This document shows positions 9,971-21,281 of a stretch of 64,000 bases of DNA, piece after piece. Each line of letters opens with the position of its first letter. The stretch's first letter is position 1. A program made the translations under genes and the position numbers. This stretch comes from Bolinopsis microptera. Lineage: Eukaryota > Ctenophora > Tentaculata > Lobata > Bolinopsidae. The stretch covers positions 21,046,103-21,110,102 of the forward strand of contig NC_087072.1 of the NCBI RefSeq assembly GCF_026151205.1, given 5' to 3'. Under the pieces are notes generated by a model. That model searched no databases. It saw only the letters and a program-made list of their open reading frames with translations, and had not been told where the DNA came from.

Positions 9971-11363
9971 CCGTATGAACCTTTACATTAACCAGTCCCA
10001 GCAAAACATACTCAAATCATTACATTCACACGGGGTACTATGTGTGTACGAGGTGAGAGACTTGTTGTTGCCAGGCAGTTAAGTTAGGCTGCCGATAACT
10101 TGCAGAGGTCATCAGCCAAAACAAAACTAACCCCAGTATTGCAAGCCAGTAACTCTTGTTATATTATAGAATAGAGGCCCGCGGAGGGGGAGGGAGCGTT
10201 GTCATACCATGGTAGCAGAGTGGTGACTTGGATTGACAAAGGGGCTGTATAGGGGCGTGGTTCTTCCATTGTGCGGTCTTGATAAGAGAAGTATTTGCTC
10301 CATTAGTCTACTTGAGATGAACTCCTCCAAAAGATACGTGCTGTATAGATACTGTATGTATTGTACCGTGTTGGTCACACTGACACATCAGATCTAAACT
10401 CAGAGCACTGAGTAGATATCTCTAATATTCCATCTGAATCTCAGAGAGAGCAACCAAATTACTGGACACTAGGGCAGACTGGAGCGGACAGAGCGGTTAC
10501 CAGCTTTATTTGTCTGTCAGGTTAGCTGACCAGTTAAAAGTTCAAAGAGTAGACATCTAAGAAGAGAGAAAGGTTGGTGTCTCTCTAACTCAGGTTAATA
10601 TAAGTAGTTTATATGCTGTCTTCATGATGCCTGGTGACTGGCCCTCACTCAATCTCAACAGTTTTGTTGTACGACATGTCTTGATTATGCAAATAAATGA
10701 CAGTAATCTTGGCTGCAAGATTTTAAATTGTATTTGAGTGGATTGAATGCTTTTAGCTGAATGGTTCTTTTAAATAATCCATCGCTGAGAGAAAACATCG
10801 TGAGATTGAGCAAGTTAAGAAATGCTGGCTATGTAACAAAATTTGTCAGACGGAAGAAACCCCCCAATTCCTGGTATTGCACCATAGGGGGAATTATCAA
10901 CAGCTGGGAACTGTAAATTATGTATCTGATTTCTGAAATGCAGATCATGAATCATGATTCATGATAATGACTCATTTAAGCCTCGTTATCTTGTCACACC
11001 AAATCTCCATTGCGAAGTGAGACACTCTCACTATGCAAATCTCGTCTGCACATTCAACGGTCAAGCAGAGTCTGCTAGTGCTTCATTCCTGAACCCGCCA
11101 TTCTTATCATGGTTGATAACATCTTGTTGAGGACATCAAGCGCGGAAAATTAATCAATTATTAACAATTTAGTTAGTAGTTACTTCTTTCATATCATATT
11201 TGAGATTAATAAACACCCCCTCCCATCCAGCATCCCCTATCCAAAATAACGAATATCTTAACAGAATAACAACACATGTAGCAACATTTAGCACGCTCAC
11301 TAAACACACAGCACAAAACACACTGCACGATTAAGAAATGTATCAAACCGTTCGTCAGCTGAC

Positions 11364-11644
11364 CTATCCACAGGCTTGGAGGGACGGTTAGGAGCCCCCG
11401 GCACAGCTATTTTCTCATCTGATATCCCTTCTTTAGACTTGGCGGGAGATTTCCCTGATTTACCTTCCTTTGCACGTGCAGGTGTGTCACGTGTCCCGGC
11501 ACGTTCAGTAGTATCACGAATATCTGGGTTTGTAGGTTGGTCGAACAAGTCCTCATCATCCATGATGTCTTGTCCGTATCTTGCCTTTCCCGTATGGATA
11601 TTGCCCATGGAGATGGAGCGTACCTTCTTCCCCTTCTTATTCAT
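11364..11644 (-). CDS. Alternative exon H (Lys/Ser-rich N-terminus joining before C2B)
   Basis: From ATG 11644 (A at -3) it reads MNKKGKKVRSISMGNIHTGK, then DIMDDEDLFDQPTNPDIRDT, a KSGKSPAKSKEG basic/Ser stretch and ends RPSKPVD plus two bases. Donor gtcagc, phase 2; joined to 6218 it gives PVD-S-VIAAPRS. The frame stays open upstream to a TAA near 11757 with no earlier ATG. A pyrimidine-rich acceptor-like site (ttctcgcggtag) at about 11670 is also in phase 2. The exon could therefore be a symmetric cassette after exon 15313-15415 rather than a first exon. It resembles no domain known to me and is probably disordered. Confidence 0.65.
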
Positions 11645-14600
11645 CTTACTGGGAGCCCCGGGGGACCGCTTACTACCGCGAGAAGACAGGTCCCCCAGCT
11701 CCAACAGTGATGACTCGTACCCCGCCACTGCTCCAGTTAATTAGCTAATTATTTAATTAGCTAATTATTCAGCCAAATATTCCAGATTCACCACAAATGC
11801 TTTGTTAGGAGTAGTGTCCACGGTCGAGTTCTTCTGGACAAACTAAACTAAGTGGGGGTGAACAGCTAGTTTAGAGCACTACAAATGGTTATATTCTATT
11901 ATCAATCTTCAATCCCGGATTTGTCACAGCAGGGGAATTAAACTGTTTCATGTCATCCAAAAGATCACCATGTTAACTAAAGAAAATCGCACAGTTATAG
12001 ATAAAAGAGACTGTTCCTGATTATATAAACACAATAGTCAGTCTATAACTCTAACATTATCACACGATTCGTCAGAAAGCTGTATAACACATTATCCATG
12101 TGACCCGAGCAAGGACGATAAGCCGCCTATCCAAGCAATAACTATTAATAATCACCATAATTTCGGTATATGATCCCAGCAATTTACCGATGAAGCAACT
12201 CAATAGAGTCTGTCTAACTGCTAATACCTGATCATCATCCCAGGTAATGAGTGATCACATTGGTTGTAAATTAGAACTTGAAACTATAATAACGTGTCGA
12301 GGCGGATATTAACTGCGGCCGATCAAAATATTACGACTACCAATAGAGCTAAATCTCTAAATGTATAAAGTTGATTCCTAGCGAACAAAGACGTTGTTCT
12401 TCAACAAGTTATTTATATCATTTAAACGACATTTATGAAGTTCAAGACTGTTTCTGGCACCAAACGCTCCAAAGTCAGGACAATTTAACTTATCGACAAC
12501 TTCTTGAGTGATAATCCAATACTAACTTTTCTAGCCTATACCTAGTACCTACCTTATCGGATATTATTTGAACGGACATTAATCGGACGCTGGAGACCCT
12601 ACAGATAATTTTAATGCCCGTTCAAATAAAGTCCGACAAGGCAGTTAAATCATATGAATGTCTTCGAGCGTTCATTTTAATACCCGTTCACGCTACGTCC
12701 GTTCAAATAACGTCCGAGAAGATATGTAATATGTCGTATAAATATATTAATACTTTTGAAGAATACGGACACTGCGATGAATATTAAATTGCCAATACCA
12801 AACAATCGGGTAATTTGAATAAATAGAAACTTGGGGATGCGTCAACTTTGAACGTGGATTATCATGTCAATTTAATAGTCAATTTGATCTCCTATTTATT
12901 TAATTCCTTGCCAGGCCAGTACTAATAGGACCATCTTCCTGGACACCATTAACAAGAAATACTGAGTCAGTCTATGACATGCTGCTCCTTGCCCAATCAG
13001 TGGTCAATGACTAGACATGGTCTCCATTTGATATCCTTAACTTCAAATCTTAAACAGACAAATAACGATTATAACCATACAGTGCATATCAAGTTATACC
13101 CACATCTAACAGATTTTCCTTTCATAACATTACATTTTAAAGCACAATACTTAAGAGAAATAAAAGTTTGAGATGGGACACCGGGACGGCCAAATTTACG
13201 AGGCGACCATTTTGATTTCAAAGGCTTTTAGTTGCCCTAATTTTATGTTTAGAGTATTAATATTCAAAATTTGGGTTAATTACCTAAGAATTTAAGTTAT
13301 TTAAAATTAAAGTCTTTTGGTGTGGAGATTTTGCATTTAAATTTCATGGTCCAAACTCCAATCTGGTTTGACCATCTTTTCAAAAACTGGTTTGAAAAGT
13401 ACAGTGGTGACGAATCCCCGGTTCCTCAAAACTAAACGGCTCTTTGGTATTGAGAATTCCATATTCACCGAATGACCATCTTTTTAAAAAGCGTCAAACA
13501 AAACCGTTTAGTGTTTACGTTAAAAAAAACCCTAAAGCAGTTTACGTAAAATTGTTGTCGCAACAAACCATGTCGAAGCAGAAAACAAGGCACGAGTAGG
13601 TTGAAGGTTCTGGAAACATAGAGTGCTACTCAAAACGATAAATAATGGGAATCTATAGCTCCAGGTACTCAGGTACTTAAATATCAGCAGACATTTGTAG
13701 CGTATCATTGGTTCAAAGGTAACCACAAGGGTACTATGAAGAAGCTTAATGCTAGCACCGCAACTCAAACTTGTCCTACTTAGTTGTAATGTACGGGTTG
13801 TAATGCACGGACCTTCAGCTCCTCTGCTATAGGATATAGGCTCAAAACACCAGGAAATTTAGGGCAGTAACCCAAATAGTATCCACTCTTCAGGACTAAG
13901 GTCGAATCTGAGCAGAGTACTTGACTAAAAGTAAAAGGACCCACCTGTGCGGCGTTCAACAAGCATTTCTTTCCAATTTACCATTTAGCCGCTGTGAGGA
14001 GAACTGTACGGAAATGAGGTCCGGTAACCACCATGTTCCAGGTCATAAAATACTCGGATAAATCGGGACCGTCTTGCATTAGAATAATCATCTGTGGGGG
14101 TTTAATTGGACTAAACCCTTCAACTTCGGACTAATTTGAAATACTTGGTTAAAATAGACGGACTTAGCCCCGCTTCATATGTACCAATATTTTAGGCAAG
14201 ATCTGTTCTATATTAATACTGTCACGTGATAATGATATCTTCCTCTGCACCATTTACCTCCTCTTTTCCCATCTTAGCCGATTAGTGCCATGGCGCCGGA
14301 TGCGCATGGTCTAAAAGTGTAAATAGAGAAATAGAGGCTAATGCACCATTTCACGGCGTATAGTAAGTGAAACAATATTGAACCACTGGTAATGACCTTG
14401 AACCACTGTGCACACTTATAAAATAAGTGAGTCAGCAGATTCGTCTATCAATAAGTTGTCGAAAGCATGAACTAGAGGTTAAAACTAAATGGAGTAAAAC
14501 ATGAAGCTGAACTGATACCATGAAGATGATACCAAGAAGACCAATCAAAAAATGAGATCCGCAAAAATCATTGAACCCGCAATTAATTTGCCATAGGCAT

Positions 14601-15312
14601 GACTAGAGAAGCTATAGAGTAACCAAACTCTACAATTACCAAACAAAATTTTGTTTATCTAACTTGAGCATATTTATCAGTCGTGATGATCTCATCCGAT
14701 TGATTGGCTCTGTCAGATGTTAAAAAGAGGGACGTACAAATATTACAGTATTTACATATTATATGGTCGAAGTGTAGAAGTCTTTTTGCAAGTAAGCATC
14801 TTCAATCCAGGAGGTTTAATCTGTTTCCCCTGTGATCTGTATTTTCCCCATTTTGCAGTCCAAGTTCCCGCAGCTTAAACAGACGGAGGAATGTGGAGGA
14901 TAAAATTGGGCTTTTAGCAACAAACAGCACATAAAATAGCTTCACAATGAGCATCATGCTACAAGTAAGCGTGAGGTTGGTCATCTATAATCGTCGAGCT
15001 GCTTATTTGAACCACCAATCTACAGGAGAAGGATCATGATCCCCTCTTCCTCTCATGGTAATTAATCATACGACTCATGCAACATTCTGGGGTTGTCTTA
15101 AACTTACGAACTATAGTTTTGAGGGTTGCGCTGTCTTTTGCTTTAAAGAGTATTCCGTTACCACACTAAAGTATACAAGCTTTCTCCTAATGCTTCACGA
15201 AGGAAAAAGAACACACAAAATAATGCTCATTACTGCACCACACTAATTAACCAATTTACACGAAGCATAAAAAGTCAATGAATTACAACGACAATTTTAA
15301 GAAAGTACTCAC
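11645..15312 (-). other. Intron sequence
   Basis: 3.7 kb without a supported gene. About 12555-12715 has several copies of the motif cgttcaaata-cgtccg in both orientations. A related sequence built on ggacgttaaaatgaacg lies at 49850-49900, so this is probably a relic of a dispersed element. The small ORFs at 12974 and 13532-13962 show no recognisable features. Confidence 0.55.
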
Positions 15313-15415
15313 GATTTCTTCTTCTTGGCAGCACCAGGAGTCTCCCCCGGAGCCACTTCAATCTCCTGCTCAGTCTCGTCAGGGATCGGGTTTCCCGCTT
15401 CATCTGCTACCGTGC
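15313..15415 (-). CDS. Ferlin core exon 5 (linker between C2A and C2B)
   Basis: 103 bp, phase 1 in and phase 2 out. It reads GTVADEAGNPIPDETEQEIE and ends VAPGETPGAAKKKKS. The acceptor is ggtgttgcag and the donor gtgagt. In frame it connects the acidic end of exon 18268-18334 (DPDEEMEE) to VIAAPRSS of exon 6152-6218. That gives a C2A-C2B linker of about 70 residues, in the range of dysferlin/myoferlin linkers. The composition is acidic, then Pro/Gly, then a Lys tail, probably disordered. Confidence 0.85.
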
Positions 15416-15617
15416 CTGCAACACCTTTTAAACTACAGATGTATTAGGAGAAGGGGTGTCTCAGAAACTGTACTCTAAACTCTGTTTATCGGCGCGGGGT
15501 AGGGGAGGGCGATTGTCTTATTTTGTGGATGAAATGAATGTTCAATAAAATAGTAATCGTCACGTATGATCGTAAGTGTGAGTAAAATATGCAACTAGTA
15601 TTAAGGTTGTGACGTAC

Positions 15618-15846
15618 CGCCTGGACAGTAAGGCTGATACTCAGTGGTTGTACTGAGTCTAGGAGTCTTGGAGTGGAAGAGAGGGAGTATATCTGCGTTC
15701 TTTATGGGACTTATCTCAGGATGAGAGCAAGCAGTGGACCTCCTGGTGGGACCTCCTTTCTCAGAGGGCACCCACCCCCCTCCACTATCTGACGGTAGAG
15801 GAGAGGTGGGCCGGCCTGAAGAGGAGCCACCAAACTTGTTCTTCAT
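15618..15846 (-). CDS. Alternative first exon G (Pro/Ser/Gly-rich N-terminus joining the linker)
   Basis: From ATG 15846 (A at -3): MKNKFGGSSSGRPTSPLPSD, then SGGGWVPSEKGGPTRRSTAC and a stretch ending TTTEYQPYCPG. Donor gtacgt, phase 1; joined to 15415 it gives CPG-G-TVADEAGN. The core exon 18268-18334 ends in the same phase and can also join 15415 directly. Splicing 18268 into this exon through the nearby ttgtatag acceptor is out of phase. That favours a first exon rather than a cassette. The peptide is low in hydrophobics and likely disordered; no known domain. Confidence 0.65.
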
Positions 15847-16618
15847 TATTTTCACCCGGGGACAGTTGCAAGGGCTATACAATACAAAACTGTAAGTGCC
15901 AAAACCAAAATGAGGATTATTTATTATATTTTATCAAAACTATACGGCATACGCATTACGCATTTACGTAAGTACTGTAATTGAAACCAAACTGACTACT
16001 AAAATACTACAGTTTAGTATGAATAAATCATTAGAGTTCTTATTTATTACTTTTTGCCGAGATGGCTGGTTAAGATGAAAATGGTAGTTGAGCCATCTAA
16101 TTGATGTCCTAATTGAGCAGTAACTGAGGCCTTGAAAGTTGAAGCAGTTAAAATGTTATCATATATAGAATATGTTATATTATTATATGTACCCTTATAA
16201 TACACCAAAGAGAGAGATTACGAATAAAGTAACAGAATACAACTACTGGAGACAAAGTCAAGCAATGAATATACCGAACAGGGATTGAGACTATTTTTAA
16301 CAACGACATCCGCCTCTTTCATAGCTCAGTTGAAACACAAGAAACTGTCTGACAATGACACCAGTCTTTGGCAATAATCGGATTTAGATACTAATTATTA
16401 TATTCCATGATCAGCGATAATTGAAACTATCAGTGATAATTGGAAACTTTGTTTATCGTCACTGCGGTCGAATGATCGATGACTACGCTGCCAGTTTCAA
16501 CTATCACTAATTAATACAGCCTCCATTAATGTCATTGAATTTCCTGAAGCAATATAATTGTCGCAAGGTTTTCATGGAATTTCTGAGTTTCTACAGGAGT
16601 TCGTACTATGATGATTAA
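15847..16618 (-). other. Upstream region of exon G
   Basis: AT-rich sequence with no recognisable gene or repeat apart from short TATATAATA runs at 16160-16200. It should hold the exon G promoter if that exon is a true first exon. Confidence 0.4.
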
Positions 16619-17239
16619 CCCATTAGGGACGATAGGGTCGTTTACGACCCACCTTTTCTAGAGGCTATAGAGGACAAACCAAAATACTAAACGCTCAATA
16701 ACTTTCGATTGGGTCGTTATTGGCCCAGTTCATCGATTTTAAAAGTTAAATCAACGTACAGGAGTAATGACCAAGATATAAAATGTTTTTATACTAATAT
16801 TTGTAAAAGTCTTTGACAAAAATGTATTTTATTAATCAATTTTGTTGTCCTAGTGGATCGCTAATGACCCATTTAACCGATTTTTCGCAGTTTATGATGA
16901 TAATCACTTGCTGAGTGAGCTGAGTGGGTCGTTAATGACCCAAATTCTTTATTTAAACTTTTAAAAAGTTAGAGTCACACAGTATTGGCCATATGCTTTT
17001 AACTTACGATACAATTTTTATTCTATCCTAGCGTCTTTGTTTCAGAGGTAATAGCCGAAATACCGTGATGGGTCGTTTGCGACCCGGACGAGTGGGTCGT
17101 TTTTGTCCGTCGCTGTATCTTTTATAGTAAACGAGATACAGATTAGCTTTTTTGGATATCTAATTGTTGCTGTAAAGTGACCTAGTGTGTTAAACGGCAT
17201 CAAAATCGGCAAACTTTAAAACTCGTCGTCCCTAATGGG
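16619..17239. mobile_element. piggyBac-like MITE with TTAA target duplication
   Basis: Terminal inverted repeats cccattagggacga (left) and tcgtccctaatggg (right) are flanked on both sides by TTAA (16615-16618 and 17240-17243), the target site of piggyBac transposons. The 621-bp interior has no transposase frame. It carries about six copies of a palindromic motif of the form gggtcgttaatgaccc (near 16638, 16722, 16857, 16925, 17068 and 17095). Non-autonomous element; the superfamily is inferred from TTAA plus CCC ends. Confidence 0.85.
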
Positions 17240-17243
17240 TTAA

Positions 17244-18267
17244 AGGAGCCCACAAATCAAGCATATGTTCAGTGGATAGTCCTGAAAGGAAATTATCGAG
17301 TAAAACAACTGATAAGCAATGAACAGATAATCCCGAAATGAATGGATCCAATAAGACAACTGATATGCAAGTATCATATTAAACTGAATGGGTCTACACC
17401 ATGAATGGCTGGCAAATTTGCAATAGATAAAACTCGGTCGTTGAGTAGAAGCGAGATGTAACTAAGTAGCTGATAACAATCCAACTTATTATATAGTTGA
17501 TAACAACTAGTTAACAAGTATCACCCACGTGGGCAGGGCAAATAGTTTCCTTCTTTATCTCTTAGTATTGAGTCTGATAAGACCACTGCTACAGCTATAA
17601 AGGGCACAAAGTGTAACTGCCCCAGTTGCTAAGACGATCCTAAGTATCATACTCAAGTAGGGACAATTATGATCAAAATGACGTGTGCTCATAAGTAAAG
17701 ATGAGAACTATAAAGTTAGTTCAGGAAATGTAGAGATTAGCGGGATAGACCAGCCTTCAGGATCAGGGACAGAATTACTTACGCGGGAAGATAATCACCA
17801 CGTGCAGGAGACGCGGTTTTGAGTGATTACGACTAATTATGACTAATTACGACTAATCACGGATAATATTGTTGTCATTAAGGGGATAAAATTTGTATCC
17901 CCGGCGTAAAATGCAGAGTAATATTTGTAATTTAGGCGTGGTAACTTTTAAGTTTGGAAAGTCTTTGGGTTTGTCTGTTCGGCTTGTCTGTTAGTTGTTA
18001 CCAAAGTCTGGTCTCGATATGAAGTCATCAAATGTATCCAGATAAATGTTGCGAAATAACTATGGCTGACTGAATGAGAAAAATGTAATGAAACGAATAT
18101 AAGATGAGTTGAAATGACTGGAAAATATTAAGAGGGAAGTAGATAGGAATTTCAAGTATTTGACACCATTAGACCTAAGGTTTGAGCTATATTGGGACCG
18201 TGCGGCTAAAAAAATCCGTGTTAAAATTACAGAAGGGTTAAAAGAATGATTCCCTAAACAAGCTTAC
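17244..18267 (-). other. Intron sequence
   Basis: No supported gene or repeat. Nothing notable beyond three short gactaatta-type repeats near 17826-17860. Confidence 0.5.
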
Positions 18268-18334
18268 CTTCTTCCATCTCCTCATCAGGGTCAAGAGTTG
18301 GTTTAGTGTATTCCAAATAGAGGTTCAATCGACT
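18268..18334 (-). CDS. Ferlin core exon 4 (last strand of C2A)
   Basis: 67 bp, phase 0 in and phase 1 out. It reads SRLNLYLEYTKPTLDPDEEM then EE. Following the exon at 21182-21281, which ends DGKVGE, it completes the C2A fold. The strand LNLYLEYTKP equals the final beta strand seen in ferlin C2A (a hydrophobic alternation ending in Y-P). The acceptor is catcttttcag and the donor gtaagc. The following acidic tail starts the linker. Confidence 0.88.
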
Positions 18335-18441
18335 CTGAAAAGATGGAATGATAAGAAACTCATAACAGCATCAACATCACAAAATAACAATTCAAACTCT
18401 CCAAAAACACAAGGAAACGTTTTGAAGATCTCTCATCACAC

Positions 18442-18741
18442 CTGTTCGTCTAATGAAAGGTCAGGCTCCTTATGATGCAACCTCTTTGCCAGACTGAGCT
18501 TCCTTACAGAGGAGCCCCTCCTAGCTCCCTTATCTACTGCCTCATCCTCAGAACCCCGCTCCAGCTTATGTTTGGTCAGTCTCCTAGTAGCTCTCTTTAC
18601 CAAGCCCCCCTTACTGTCCCCCTCCTGCTCCTCCTGCTCCCTGATAAGATACAGCTCGTCCAGATAGGCCTGCTCGTTGGAGGGAGACGGGACGGGTGCC
18701 CCTGAGAAACGTTCCGCCAGAGATGCTTTACGCTTTGACAT
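18442..18741 (-). CDS. Alternative first exon F (basic N-terminus replacing C2A)
   Basis: Exactly 100 codons from the ATG at 18741 (G at -3), with an in-frame TGA 15 bases upstream and no AG between. Start MSKRKASLAERFSGAPVPSP, then a Glu-rich helix (ELYLIREQEEQEG), basic stretches VKRATRRLTKHKLERG, and the end VRKLSLAKRLHHKEPDLSLD plus EQ. Donor gtgtga, phase 0, fits the acceptor at 18334. RKASLAERF near the start and RKLSLAKRL near the end look like an internal repeat, and each has an RKxS site of the kind basophilic kinases use. The product would retain only the last C2A strand. The donor is weak, so confidence is moderate. Confidence 0.68.
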
Positions 18742-21181
18742 TTCAGCGTCAAATCAGGTCCTCAACACTTCATGGACTTGAGTTCAGTCATGTTACCAAT
18801 GCAATAAAGAGTTCAAAACAATAAGAGGGAGATACTGATCGCTGTATACTCCAAAGTAAGCTAGATAATGATTTGGGCGCAGATTACAGAGCGAGACAAA
18901 AGGAGGGGGTATCTATGAGAAGTGGACAGATAAAAAATTATCACGAGTTAGGGAGTCGCCCTCCAAATGGTGGTAGCCATGACGACGTAGGACCTCGTGG
19001 ACAGTTGGTCCGACAAAGGAGCCAGTTAATTAGCTGAGAGAGGTCACCACAGTGCGTAAGAATCGGTTAGATTCCGCCAGTGTCTTATCTCTACCACTAC
19101 CATGTAGATTGTTAGTTCAGTAATGTAGCCTAAACCAGCCTGTATCCTGGCCAGGGTACTACTATAACCGCAGATGTCATACGGCTCTTTTAATTCCCAC
19201 AGTGCAGTGTGCAGCTAGTGGTACGTGACGTAACCCATGGTAACAAGCAGAGCTTCATTTCCGGGGAAAGCTTCCCAGGCTCGAGAGAGATAATTGTATA
19301 TACAGTATAGTATATCTAACGGCCCCGTGGGGTAATTAGGGGACCGATTATGAGTTATATTCAGCTGCTCAGTTCCAAGGGTGTGATCATCCAGTTGTTT
19401 CCATGGTGATAGAAGCACGGAGCTGTTACAGCTGCCTGTCATAATGCCTTCAGTTGGGCTTGCTAACATGATCAATTATTACAAGTCCTTTCGGCTCGAG
19501 TATCTACTATTGATTTCCACTTTTGGCTATCCGAGTTGCAATAATTTGTTAGAATTCTTACCAGAAATCTCTCCGGAAGCTTCATAACCCGGACTCACAG
19601 AGATCACACTAAATTCCTCGCTCTAAAAACAGCTCCTCCGCTAGCTACTGAACACTGGCAAGGACAAAATAAGGACAAGTCCGAAATGTAATCCCGTATA
19701 CACATCTGCCCAGTGGAGTCTGCCCTCTATCCCAATTTATTGTATTTCAGGGCGGCTGTGATTGAACAAGACTGATACCAGCGGCAGGAATTACTATTAC
19801 TCTTTAAGGAACAGCTTCCAAAGGATTGGACAGCTGGTCTTCTGCGGAATGCAGTTGTGATCTTCAGTCGATGGATCCAATTAACCCTACAACCGACCAA
19901 CCAATAAACTCATTTTTTCAGAACTTTTGAGATAGTACTGAAATGAGTTTAAAGGGTGGTTGAAAAGCACAAATAGAGCCTAAAGCACACAGGATCCTGT
20001 TGATGACCTGATAATGACTAGCTTTAACTCATCACGGAGTTATCAAGCAGATATCAATTAGTGACCCTTGTCAGTTGCTTGTGCTGCTTAGTGCAGCTTA
20101 AGTGCCTAATTCTATCGGTTAACTGCTTCACCATTGTATTTGGCGCCATCAAGACCAGCACAATGCATGTTATTTGATTCTCAAAATTTAAGCAGATATT
20201 TGGATTAACATCCATTTTATACTACTTCAAAGGATGAAACAAATGGAGCGATTTCGATCATTACACTTGGAAGTTGGAGACAATCTACCCCAATTCATAT
20301 TAAAAGCGCTGATACACCTAAGCTTATGATGACGTAAAAAAACAACTACAATATGCAGTTTTGACTGCGTAAACACACACAAGGACATATAATGACTTAA
20401 TATTAGTAAACACAAATAATAATACAAAAATAGACAAATTATGGATATTGATAATAATTAAACTGAGAACTGAGAAGACGCTAAGTTTCACATAATTGCT
20501 AGAGTTTAATTCAAGAAAGTTGTCAATTTGGTATAAGTGGACTTTCTGTCGTTCTCATTGTATCGATGACTGTTTAATCAGCAGTTTATCAATAAGATAA
20601 TGACCTTGCCGCTTTGAACTGTACGAAGTTTTAGTTGACGATCAAATGGAGGTCTTTGCGTTCCCAGTACAGAAAATGATACCAATAAATTGTTTTCTGC
20701 GAAATGTCGGCAAGAATGCAAGATTCCTAAAATCTTGGACAGGATTCGAATCAAACTTACCCAATTGTGCAAATCACGTGGATTCCAAAATAGCTTCGGT
20801 CAACTAATTCGGCACACAACACTTTCTAACTGTTTACTAATATGAAATGTCATATCAGACAGAGGCAGCATCATGTCAAGGCCAGAAAGATGAAAACAGT
20901 CGAGTGTTGTCCTTTATAATATATACTGTAGTGTTGTCTGATGAAATTGGTCCTAGGATCACTTGAAGAAAACCTGTCTTTTAAACTACAAAGTTAAACA
21001 CTATACACCCTCCCAACAGAGACATTAAGCTCCAGCGAGCAGAACGGGGACTTTAGGAAAGATAGAAGATGCGATACAAGAGATAGTGCATATATCTAGA
21101 ATATAGCGATAAAAAATAAAAGTAGAATATGGGATATTTGGAGAAAAAGTAAATATAAAATATTCTAAATATTAGGCTCAC
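18742..21181 (-). other. Intron/upstream of exon F
   Basis: 2.4 kb with no recognisable coding sequence. Several sub-100-codon ORFs (19215-19475, 20227-20427, 20578-20772) have no domain features and I do not call them. Confidence 0.5.
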
Positions 21182-21281
21182 CTCTCCAACTTTACCGTCT
21201 CTGTCTCTGAGTGGTACAGTAGCCTCTTGTGCTCCTAACCTAACCAAATCTTTCAGAGGGTAAACTGCTTCGCCCAGTAAC
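21182..21281 (-). CDS. Ferlin core exon 3 (C2A strands 6-7)
   Basis: 100 bp, entering in phase 2 (AA+G gives Lys) and ending in phase 0. It reads LLGEAVYPLKDLVRLGAQEA, then TVPLRDRDGKVGE. The LGEA-V-L-DL...PL-D--G---G pattern is the C-terminal part of ferlin C2A (dysferlin: FLGEAKVPLREVL). The acceptor is cttcttatag and the donor gtgagc. Confidence 0.93.

Larger units (their letters stand above)
7878..11363 (-). other. Intron/upstream region of exon I
   Basis: No recognised coding sequence. It includes the decayed minisatellite at 8660-9235 and the 12-bp repeat at 9882-9970. The 200 bases upstream of 7877 would have to contain the exon I promoter; I see no clear TATA box. Confidence 0.6.
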
